A stretch of DNA of 64,000 nucleotides from assembly GCA_018712645.1 (NCBI GenBank), contig DVGO01000037.1, positions 1 to 64,000 on the forward strand. Reading direction: 5' to 3'. A model generated the notes under the pieces. It was not told the DNA's origin. It saw nothing but the letters and a program-made list of their open reading frames with translations, and searched no databases. Positions 1 through 6,872 of the stretch are shown here, in pieces. A program made the translations under genes and the position numbers. Position 1 is the stretch's first letter, and each line of letters opens with the position of its first letter. The stretch is from Candidatus Faecousia faecavium. Lineage in GTDB: Bacteria > Bacillota > Clostridia > Oscillospirales > Oscillospiraceae.

Positions 1-1191
1 CACCAGGTCGATTGCCTTATCCGGCAGGAACCGGTCGGTAATATACCGGTGGGACAAGGTAGCTGCGGCGATAATGGCAGAGTCGGCAATTTTGACGCCG
101 TGGAACACTTCGTAGCGCTCCTTCAGGCCACGCAAAATGGCGATGGTATCCTCTACCGTAGGCTCATCCACCATCACTGGCTGGAACCGGCGCTCCAGAG
201 CCGCGTCCTTTTCAATATACTGCCGGTACTCATCCAAGGTGGTAGCGCCAATGCAGTGCAGCTCGCCCCGGGCCAGCATAGGCTTGAGCAGGTTGCCGGC
301 ATCCATGCTGCCTTCGGTTTTGCCCGCACCCACGATGGTATGCAGCTCATCGATGAACAGAATGATCTGTCCATCAGACTGCTTGACTTCGTTCAGCACG
401 GCTTTCAAACGTTCCTCAAATTCGCCCCGGTATTTGGCACCGGCAATCAGTGCGCCCATATCCAGAGAGAAAATGGTCTTATCCTGCAAGGACTTGGGAA
501 CATCCTTCTTCACAATCCGCTGGGCCAGGCCCTCGGCAATGGCGGTTTTACCAACGCCGGGCTCACCAATGAGGACAGGGTTATTCTTGGTCTTACGGGA
601 CAGAATCCGCACAACATTTCGGATCTCTTCGTCACGGCCGATCACCGGGTCCATCTTCTGTTCTCTTGCCCGCTTGACCAGGTCAGTGCCGTATTTTTCC
701 AGGGCGTCATAGGTGCCTTCCGGGCTGTCTGAGGTAACCCGCTGATTGCCCCGGACTGCCTGAAGGGCCTTCAAGGCATTCTCCTTGGTGATGCGGTAGG
801 TTTCAAACAGGCTCTTTACATCCCCCCGGGCGGTTTCCAGCAGCGCCAGGAACAGGTGCTCCACGGAGACAAACTCGTCTTTCATGGCCTTGGCCTGTTC
901 TTCGGCGGCGTTGAAGGTTGCGTCCACATCGGCGCTGATATAGAAGCGGTCGGCTTCCCGGCTGGTTTTCACACTGGGGATCTTCCGCAGCTGGGCAGCG
1001 GCGGCAGCTTCCAGGCTTTCCACCGTCACGTCCATTTTCCGCAGCAGCTGGGGAATCAGCCCGCCATCCTGCCGCAGCAGAGCCAGCAGCAGATGCACCT
1101 GCTCGAGCTGCTGGTGAGAATTCTGCACAGCCAGATTCTGTGCGCTCTGGACAGCTTCCAGAGATTTCTGGGTATATTGATTGAAGTTCAT
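1..1191 (-). CDS. clpB: ATP-dependent chaperone ClpB, N-terminal part (cut by window edge)
   Basis: Disaggregase of the Hsp100 family that, with DnaK, threads aggregated proteins through a hexameric AAA+ ring in the cytoplasm. About 397 residues are present. Seen: a Clp_N double repeat (about residues 1-150), then the first AAA+ domain with Walker [10 protein letters not shown] and Walker [10 protein letters not shown] followed by [14 protein letters not shown]. The reading frame continues off the left edge, so the second AAA+ domain is outside the window. The start ATG at 1191 is chosen because GGAAGG lies 7 bases before it; an ATG two codons upstream sits directly on that SD. The CIRCE element just upstream supports ClpB and heat-shock control by HrcA. 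ClpC is less likely because of the CIRCE and the N-terminal sequence. Confidence 0.93.
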   Translation of the reverse strand, partial: MNFNQYTQKSLEAVQSAQNLAVQNSHQQLEQVHLLLALLRQDGGLIPQLLRKMDVTVESLEAAAAAQLRKIPSVKTSREADRFYISADVDATFNAAEEQAKAMKDEFVSVEHLFLALLETARGDVKSLFETYRITKENALKALQAVRGNQRVTSDSPEGTYDALEKYGTDLVKRAREQKMDPVIGRDEEIRNVVRILSRKTKNNPVLIGEPGVGKTAIAEGLAQRIVKKDVPKSLQDKTIFSLDMGALIAGAKYRGEFEERLKAVLNEVKQSDGQIILFIDELHTIVGAGKTEGSMDAGNLLKPMLARGELHCIGATTLDEYRQYIEKDAALERRFQPVMVDEPTVEDTIAILRGLKERYEVFHGVKIADSAIIAAATLSHRYITDRFLPDKAIDLV

Positions 1192-1211
1192 AGCCATCCT
1201 TCCTTTCGGCT

Positions 1212-1238
1212 TTAGCACTCTTCGCTCGAGAGTGCTAA
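1212..1238 (-). promoter_or_regulatory. CIRCE operator (HrcA binding site)
   Basis: Perfect inverted repeat TTAGCACTC-N9-GAGTGCTAA, the consensus CIRCE element bound by the heat-shock repressor HrcA. It lies between the clpB promoter and the clpB start codon, so repression of clpB is expected at normal temperature. Confidence 0.96.
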
Positions 1239-1251
1239 TTCTTTTGTTTTA

Positions 1252-1279
1252 ACTATATCCCAATTTTTTAAAAAGTCAA
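1252..1279 (-). promoter_or_regulatory. Sigma-A promoter of clpB
   Basis: On the minus strand TTGACT (1274-1279), 16-base spacer, TATAGT (1252-1257), directly upstream of CIRCE. Typical vegetative promoter with the operator in the early transcribed region. Confidence 0.75.
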
Positions 1280-1843
1280 GGGGCCTCCGGAAAAAGCTAC
1301 AAAATGTTCACAACTGGTCAGACTGCACAAATTTTCCCCGGCACTTTCTACCTGCTTCATATTTCCTTAATAATTCCCTCCTTATTTTCTTAATACCTCC
1401 CGGATATAATAGGAAATAAGAAAAGCTACTTTCATTCTTTTTCATTTTCTTACCTCTCTTTTTCTCTGAGAATACCCCGATGCGGTCTGGTCAACCGTGT
1501 CGGGGTATTTTCATGCTTTCCTCTCTTTTTACCGGAACGCAATGGATTTTCAGCTATTCTCCCATGTTGTTCATGGTACACGGACACTCGTCTGTATACA
1601 AAAGCCACAAAAACACATGTTCTTTACCCATGGATTTTCAGCGAAACGCTTTGTTGCGAAATGCAACTCTTTATTATTAATTTGCCTATATCCGTGTGAC
1701 GCGGCCAAATAGCCATAGCTCCGGCACAGAATCATTCATACGCCATAGGATTCTGCGTTTCCCGTTTGAACTGGGATTCCATAGTTTGTGGGATTCCCCT
1801 TCCCACATCCGGATATGGCCAAGAACGAGAAAGGAACGATCCT
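1280..1843. other. Intergenic stretch upstream of the opp remnant
   Basis: No convincing gene. It holds a strong hairpin (1471-1509, listed separately), a possible -10 TATAAT near 1403, a direct repeat ATGGATTTTCAGC (near 1541 and 1630) and two GGGATTCC copies shortly before the oppB start. Short reading frames here have no SD or recognisable product. Confidence 0.5.
1471..1509 (+). terminator. Strong hairpin, terminator or leader attenuator
   Basis: AATACCCCGA pairs with TCGGGGTATT, with an inner CGGT/ACCG pair, followed by TTTTC. It lies about 335 bases before oppB on the plus strand, so it could be an attenuator in the opp leader; no obvious upstream plus-strand gene ends here. Confidence 0.5.
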
Positions 1844-2587
1844 ATGAACGCGAAAACCTTAATGTACATCTTAAAGCGCATCGGTTTGGCAGTGCTGACG
1901 GTATGGGTTGTCATTACCGTCACCTTCTTTGTCATGCGCGCTGTGCCCGGCGGTCCCTTCTTGGGAGAAAAAGCCGTAACCGAGGCCGCTCAGGCTGCTT
2001 TGGAAGCCAAGTATGGCTTGGACAAGCCTGTTACGGTGCAATATATTACCTATTTAAGAGATGTGGTCACCAAACTGGACTTTGGTCCTTCCATCAAGCT
2101 CAGAGGCCGAATGGTTATTGATGTCATCGCCGATGGTCTGAAGACCTCCGCCAAGCTGGGCGTCATTGCCGCCTGCATCGCGCTGGTAATCGGAATTGTG
2201 TTGGGAGCCGTGGCTGCCCTGCGGCGCAATACGGTGTTGGATAAGATCATCATGGTCATTACCACCGCTTTCGTGTCCATGCCTTCGTTCATAATGGGCA
2301 CGCTGCTATTGCTGATCTTTGCAGTACACTGGCACATCTTCCCTGCTAACGGTTCCACCGCTGAAGGACTGGTGCTGCCTGTCATTACCCTGGCCCTGTA
2401 TCCCATGGCTTACATCACCCGGCTGACCCGTTCTTCCATGCTGGACGTACTGGGTCAGGATTACATCCGCACCGCCAAGGCCAAGGGTGTCTCCCCTGCA
2501 AAGATTGTGTTCGGCCAGGCTGCCTGTTGGATGAATGTGAAAGAAGCCTTTGAAAATGGCGAACTGGAAGGCGGTGACGCAGAATGA
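1844..2587 (+). pseudogene. oppB-oppD in-frame fusion remnant (peptide ABC transporter permease)
   Basis: The first about 225 residues are an OppB/DppB-type permease: an N-terminal membrane helix, the AVPGGPF motif, several further membrane segments and the conserved [13 protein letters not shown]-loop region. Immediately after KIVFG, where the remaining permease helices should follow, the sequence jumps in frame to QAACWMNV, which resembles the C-terminal end of an OppD ATPase. The end of oppB, all of oppC and nearly all of oppD are therefore missing. Start ATG at 1844 has AAGGA upstream. The stop overlaps the next start (ATGA), as expected for an intact oppD-oppF junction. A non-functional deletion product or a mis-assembly; both fit. 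Confidence 0.8.
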
Positions 2588-3239
2588 GCCAAGTGGAAAA
2601 TCTGGTGGAAGTCAAGCACCTGAAAGAATACTTCAATATCAATACCGGTCTTTTCAAGACCACCCCTCTGAAAGCTGTGGACGACGTTTCCTTTGCCATC
2701 CGCAAAGGCGAAACCCTGGGTCTGGTAGGCGAGTCCGGCTGCGGCAAAACCACCGTAGGCCGTACCCTGCTGCATCTGTACAAGCCCACCGAAGGCGAAA
2801 TTTGGTTCAATGGCAAGCAGATTGTCACCAAGCAGGACATTCTGGAGTACCGGCAGAAATCCGCTATGGTTTTCCAGGATCCCTACTCCTCCCTGAACCC
2901 CAGAATGACGGTGTCCGACATCATCGCCGAGCCCCTGGACGTTCACAAACTCTATTCTTCCAAGAAAGAGCGGGAAGAACGGGTTTGGAACTGATGAGCC
3001 GGGTGGGTCTGAACTCCGAGCACGCAAACCGCTATGCCCACGAGTTCTCCGGCGGTCAGCGGCAGAGAATCGGCATTGCCCGGGCACTGGCTATGAAACC
3101 GGAATTTGTAGTCTGTGACGAGCCGGTGTCCGCTCTGGACGTTTCCATTCAGGCCCAGGTCATCAACATGTTCGATGAACTGCAGGAAGAAATGGGTCTG
3201 ACCTATCTGTTCATTGCCCACGATTTGCTGGTGGTGCGA
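2584..3239 (+). pseudogene. oppF: oppF remnant, frameshifted and truncated (peptide ABC transporter ATPase)
   Basis: ATPase that would power oligopeptide import. The first frame gives an OppF N-terminus with Walker [10 protein letters not shown] and Q-loop [12 protein letters not shown], then stops after EREERV. The continuation ([12 protein letters not shown], signature [17 protein letters not shown], Walker [14 protein letters not shown]-loop FIAHDL) is in another frame. Loss of one C near 2984 (GTTCTG read as GTTTG) explains the shift. The sequence then breaks after DLLVVR at 3239 and runs into oppA sequence, so about the last quarter of OppF is absent. Confidence 0.85.
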
Positions 3240-3760
3240 GGCTGCTGAATTCGACCGCGCTGCTGCTGAGGCCGAAATCCGCTACGCTCTGAGCCTGCTG
3301 CTGGACCGCAACTACATTGTTGAGGAAATTACCCAGGGCGGCCAGGTTCCCGCTTCTTCCTTCGCTGCCATGGGTATGACTGATGCCGACGGCTCTCAGT
3401 TCTATGAGAATGCCGGCCACAGCGAGGATTACGTTGGCTACTACAACACCGCAAAGGAAGCTTTCGAAGCCAACTATGACCAGCTGGGAGCACAACTCCG
3501 TCATCACCCTGACCAAGAACGAGAACTTCCATGGCGCTGACGACGTGTCCATGAACGAGATCAAGTTCTTCCTGTCCGATGACAGCAACAACATGCTGAC
3601 CAACTTCAAGAACGACACCTGGCAGCTGATCGACGACGTTCCCACCAACGAAATCGAGACTCTGAAGACTGAGTATCCCGAAGAGTTCGTGGTCGCCGGC
3701 CAGATCGGTACCTACTATGTCTGCTGGAACATCAACGAGCCCCTGCTGCCCGAAGCTTGA
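3240..3760 (+). pseudogene. Two oppA fragments in swapped order (peptide-binding lipoprotein, SBP_bac_5)
   Basis: Fragment 1 (about 3240-3480) reads [17 protein letters not shown] through NYDQ, a more C-terminal piece of an SBP_bac_5 protein (RYALSLLLDRNYIVEEITQGGQ is cut here as RYALSLLLDR plus EITQGGQ). Fragment 2 (about 3481-3760, another frame) reads SWEHNSVITLTKNENF through NINEPLLPEA and then stops. In normal family members fragment 2 precedes fragment 1 directly. The join is at the shared octamer CCAGCTGG. Signal peptide, N-terminal lobe and the true C-terminus are missing. Recognisable only as debris of an oppA gene. Confidence 0.78.
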
Positions 3761-3791
3761 TCCATAAGACATTTGCCTGAATAGGCTTCCC

Positions 3792-3824
3792 TTTCCCGCC
3801 TTCTTCGGAAGGCGGGAAATTTTT
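3792..3824 (+). terminator. Rho-independent terminator after the opp remnant
   Basis: TTTCCCGCCTTC, loop TTCG, GAAGGCGGGAAA, then TTTTT. A textbook 12-bp stem with a UUCG tetraloop. Confidence 0.93.
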
Positions 3825-3851
3825 GACTTTTTTCTTCCCTTCTGCTATGAT
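3823..3851 (+). promoter_or_regulatory. Promoter of the trmH-like operon
   Basis: TTGACT (3823-3828), 17-base spacer, TATGAT (3846-3851). The -35 hexamer lies in the T-tail of the preceding terminator. Confidence 0.65.
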
Positions 3852-3886
3852 ATAGAAAATTTGTCCCAAGGGAAAGGACCCTGCTT

Positions 3887-4702
3887 ATGGCCAATGTAAT
3901 CGAAATTACCGACTTTTCCGCACCGGAACTGGATGTGTACGCCCGACTGACGGAAGCCCAGCTGCTCAACCGTTTTGAGCCTGCCAAGGGTATGTTCATC
4001 GCCGAAAGTCCCAAGGTGATCCACCGGGCGCTGGATGCCGGCTGCCAGCCGGTGAGCCTGCTGATGGAGCGCAAGGACATTACCGGCGCCGCCCGGGAGA
4101 TTCTGGAGCGCTGCCCGGAGGTTCCGGTTTATACCGCTGATGAAGAACTGCTGTGCAACCTCACCGGCTATCACCTGACCCGGGGCGTGCTGTGCGCCAT
4201 GCGCCGCCCTCCCCTGCCTGCACCGGAAGAACTCTGTTCCGGTGCCAACCGAATCGTGGTTCTGGAAAACATCATGAACCCCACCAACATCGGCGCCATT
4301 TTCCGCTCCGCTGCCGCCCTGGGTATGGATGCGGTTTTGCTCACCCCCGGATGCAGCAATCCCCTGTATCGGCGCAGCGCCCGGGTGAGCATGGGTACCG
4401 TGTTTCAGATTCCCTGGACCTACACCCCCCAATGGCCGGAGGAAGGTATGAGCCTGCTGAAAAAACTGGGTTTCAAAACCGCCGCCATGGCCTTGCGGGA
4501 AGATTCGGTATCGGTGGATGACCCCAATCTGATGGGGGAAGAAAAGCTGGCCATTGTCCTGGGCAGCGAAGGCGATGGCCTGACCAACGATACCATTGCC
4601 AGCTGCGACTACACCGTCAAAATTCCCATGTTTCATGGGGTAGATTCTTTGAACGTAGCAGCTGCCAGCGCCGTAGCGTTCTGGCAGCTGGGAAAGAGGT
4701 GA
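3887..4702 (+). CDS. TrmH/SpoU-family RNA 2'-O-methyltransferase
   Basis: SAM-dependent methylation of a ribose 2'-OH in rRNA or tRNA. 271 residues, usual for the family with an N-terminal SpoU substrate-binding region (about 20-100) and the SpoU methyltransferase knot domain (about 115-270). The three motifs are visible: VLENIMNPTNIGAIFRSA, IVLGSEGDGLTND and IPMFHGVDSLNVAAASA, so it should be active. First gene of a tight run with the GNAT, ProX and kinase genes downstream. The exact target nucleotide cannot be told from sequence; a 23S rRNA G2251-type (RlmB) or related position is possible. Confidence 0.9.
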   Translation: MANVIEITDFSAPELDVYARLTEAQLLNRFEPAKGMFIAESPKVIHRALDAGCQPVSLLMERKDITGAAREILERCPEVPVYTADEELLCNLTGYHLTRGVLCAMRRPPLPAPEELCSGANRIVVLENIMNPTNIGAIFRSAAALGMDAVLLTPGCSNPLYRRSARVSMGTVFQIPWTYTPQWPEEGMSLLKKLGFKTAAMALREDSVSVDDPNLMGEEKLAIVLGSEGDGLTNDTIASCDYTVKIPMFHGVDSLNVAAASAVAFWQLGKR

Positions 4703-4707
4703 ACGCT

Positions 4708-5243
4708 ATGCAAAAACCGTTCTTTTGAAAGACGGCCGTCAGGCCACCGTGCGCAGTGTTCTTCCATCGGATGCGGAAGCCATGCTGGCATTTCTGAAGG
4801 ACACCGCCGGAGAAACGGATTATCTTCTGCGGTATCCCGAGGAATGCACAGAAGATGTGGCAGGAGAAACCCGTTTTCTGGAAGCGTTCTGCCAAAGCCC
4901 CAACAGCGCCATGCTGGTTTGCGTGGTGGATGGCGTTCTGGCAGGAAATGTGGCGCTTCAGGGAAACACCCGGCAGAAAATCCGCCACCGGGGTAGTCTT
5001 GCCCTTGCTGTCCGGAAAGACTATTGGGGTCTGGGCATTGCCACCGCTTTGATGGAAGCCGCCATTTCTCTGGCAAAAACATCCGGAATGTCCTATCTGG
5101 AACTGGACCACATGGATGGAAACCAGCGCGCTGGGAACCTGTACCGCCGTCTGGGATTCCAGGAGATGGCCCGGATTCCCGATGCCTACCGGCTGCGCAG
5201 CGGCGAATCCGTTGCCGCCGTGATGATGCGAAAAATCCTGTAA
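4708..5243 (+). pseudogene. GNAT-family N-acetyltransferase with an apparent one-base loss at its start
   Basis: Acetyl-CoA dependent acetyltransferase, about 175 residues, with the acetyl-CoA loop region RKDYWGLGIATALM and the C-terminal NQRAGNLYRRLGFQ typical of ribosomal/small-molecule GNATs. The uninterrupted frame has only a TTG (4725) as start, without an SD. An ATG at 4708 after GAGGTGAACGCT would begin M-Q-K-T-V-L-L-K in the right frame if the AAAAA run at 4712-4716 had one more A; as written it stops after six codons. So either the real gene is intact and one base is missing from the sequence, or it starts inefficiently at TTG. Substrate unknown. Confidence 0.75.
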
Positions 5244-5259
5244 GAAAGAAGGAGCCACC

Positions 5260-5838
5260 ATGGAGATTTTCACCGGCCGCCCGGAAAACTGCGCAGAGCG
5301 GCTTGCCAAAGAAGTTCGCTGCTACGACCTGCTGGACAGTCTGGGAATTGTTTACCGTCGGGCCGATCACCCCGCTGCCATGACCATGGAAGCCTGTGTT
5401 CAGATTGACCAGGCCTTTGGCGCTGAGATCTGCAAAAATCTGCTGCTGTGCAACCGGCAGCAGACCGCCTTTTACCTGTTGCTGCTGCCGCCGGACAAGC
5501 CCTTTCGTACCAGCGTGCTGTCTAAGGCCATAGGCTCCTCCCGGCTGTCCTTTGCCTCGGCAGAGCATATGGAAGCCTTCCTGGACATTACCCCCGGTTC
5601 TCTCAGCGTCCTGGGGCTGATGAACGACAAAGAACATCGGGTGCAGCTGCTGATTGACGAGGACCTGCTGCGCCAGAGCGTTTTCGGCTGCCATCCCTGC
5701 ATCAACACCTCCAGCCTGTGCTTTTCCACCGACGATCTGATGCAGAAGCTGATCCCCGCCATGGGACACACTCCGCAAATCGTCGCCCTGCCTCAGGAGG
5801 AACCTCATGAAGCGAACCCGAATCCGTCCGGAACTTGA
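5260..5838 (+). CDS. ProX/YbaK-type aminoacyl-tRNA deacylase (prolyl-tRNA editing domain)
   Basis: Stand-alone editing enzyme that hydrolyses mischarged tRNA, most probably Ala-tRNA(Pro) or a similar error product. 192 residues; the YbaK fold covers about 20-170 with RADHPAAMTMEA, the conserved lysine in AEICKNLLL, and SPGSLSVLGL-like DITPGSLSVLGLMND, and CHPCINTSSL near the end. SD AAGGAG before the ATG. It follows the acetyltransferase by 16 bases and its last 32 bases overlap the downstream kinase gene, so the genes are probably co-transcribed. The C-terminal about 15 residues arise in the overlap and are probably unimportant. Confidence 0.87.
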   Translation: MEIFTGRPENCAERLAKEVRCYDLLDSLGIVYRRADHPAAMTMEACVQIDQAFGAEICKNLLLCNRQQTAFYLLLLPPDKPFRTSVLSKAIGSSRLSFASAEHMEAFLDITPGSLSVLGLMNDKEHRVQLLIDEDLLRQSVFGCHPCINTSSLCFSTDDLMQKLIPAMGHTPQIVALPQEEPHEANPNPSGT

Positions 5839-6592
5839 GGCCTTCCCTTCGGAATTTCGTCCCTTTCTGGAAAAGGGGAACGTCTACGACAGCAGCTGCT
5901 CTGCGGCGGCCCGGGTGTACTATCTGGAAGCAGAGGGCGGCATGTACCTGAAAACCGCTCCGTCAGGCACCCTGAAAACCGAAACGGATTTGACCCGGTA
6001 TTTCCACGGCAAAGACCTTGCCACGGAGGTGCTGGCCTACCGCTCCCTGGACCGGGACTGGCTGCTGACCAGAAAACTGCCCGGGGAGGACTGTGCATTC
6101 CCCGAATATCTGGAAAATCCGAAACGGCTGTGCGACACTCTGGCCAGCCTGCTGCGCCAGCTTCACGACCAGGATTTTACCGGCTGCCCCGTTTCTGACC
6201 GGTGCCGCACCTATCGCCAAACCGCTCAGCGCAATTACCAGGCGGGAAAATATGACCCGAACCTGTTTCCCTCCGACTGGGGATTTGCCTCCCGGGAGGA
6301 CGCCTGGGCCGTGGTGCAGGAAGGCAGCAGCGCCCTTCGCTCTGACACGTTGATTCACGGGGATTACTGCCTGCCCAACGTTATGCTGGATCAGTGGCGA
6401 TTCTCCGGCTTTCTGGATCTGGACTGCGCCGGAGTGGGAGATCGGCACATTGACCTGTTCTGGGGGGTATGGACCTTGTTTTTCAACCTGAAAACCAATG
6501 CCTACTACGACCGCTTTCTCGACGCCTATGGTCGGGAGCAGGTGGAACCGGAACTGCTGCGCACCGTAGCAGCCTTTGAAGTATTTGGATAG
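5807..6592 (+). CDS. APH-like phosphotransferase (aminoglycoside phosphotransferase fold)
   Basis: Small-molecule kinase of the APH/choline kinase superfamily. 261 residues. Seen: an N-lobe with the ATP-binding lysine region GGMYLKTA, the catalytic Brenner motif LIHGDYCLPNVMLD and the metal-binding FLDLDCAGVGDRHIDL. All catalytic residues look intact. The start ATG follows AGGAGG within the end of the proX gene (32-base overlap). The sequence is distant from known resistance enzymes, and the housekeeping neighbours give no resistance context, so I do not call drug resistance; the natural substrate is unknown. Confidence 0.8.
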   Translation: MKRTRIRPELEAFPSEFRPFLEKGNVYDSSCSAAARVYYLEAEGGMYLKTAPSGTLKTETDLTRYFHGKDLATEVLAYRSLDRDWLLTRKLPGEDCAFPEYLENPKRLCDTLASLLRQLHDQDFTGCPVSDRCRTYRQTAQRNYQAGKYDPNLFPSDWGFASREDAWAVVQEGSSALRSDTLIHGDYCLPNVMLDQWRFSGFLDLDCAGVGDRHIDLFWGVWTLFFNLKTNAYYDRFLDAYGREQVEPELLRTVAAFEVFG

Positions 6593-6594
6593 CC

Positions 6595-6628
6595 TACGGC
6601 AGTGCAAATGCACTGCCGTAATTTTTTT
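6595..6628 (+). terminator. Rho-independent terminator
   Basis: TACGGCAGTG, loop CAAATG, CACTGCCGTA, then a run of seven T. Ends the trmH-like operon three bases after the kinase stop. Confidence 0.94.
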
Positions 6629-6742
6629 GAAAAGTGGCGTTTATTGGGCACAATAGGTAGTATGATATCCAAAGGCGGCAAAAGAGTGCGCATAACCCCC
6701 CTGTAAACCACCTTCCCCTGGGGGGTGAAGATTCTTTTTCTC

Positions 6743-6810
6743 TTGACAAACCGCTTCGGTTGTGGCAATATATTGTGGAGGTTTTTGCAAGCAAACACAA
6801 TATATAGTGT
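6743..6810 (+). promoter_or_regulatory. nrdD promoter with tandem NrdR boxes
   Basis: TTGACA (6743-6748) with a -10 region CAATAT/AATATA around 6766-6772. NrdR box 1 is TGGCAATATATTGTGG (6763-6778), overlapping the -10. Box 2 is ACACAATATATAGTGT (6795-6810), matching the NrdR consensus. The box starts are 32 bp apart, three helical turns, the spacing known for cooperative NrdR binding. Repression of the ribonucleotide reductase operon by NrdR when dATP/ATP is high is therefore expected. Confidence 0.9.
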
Positions 6811-6872
6811 TTACTTTGAAATATCAGCGTTTTGCTCCTCCAATTTCTTCAGAAAGGCAGGATTTTTTGCCT

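Noticed and set aside
1471-1840. T-box or other riboswitch upstream of the opp remnant
   Set aside because: The hairpin and GGGATTCC repeats are present, but no T-box motif or other known aptamer core could be found.
5807-6592. Aminoglycoside resistance gene
   Set aside because: Only the general APH kinase fold is supported; the gene sits in a housekeeping run and lacks mobile-element context.
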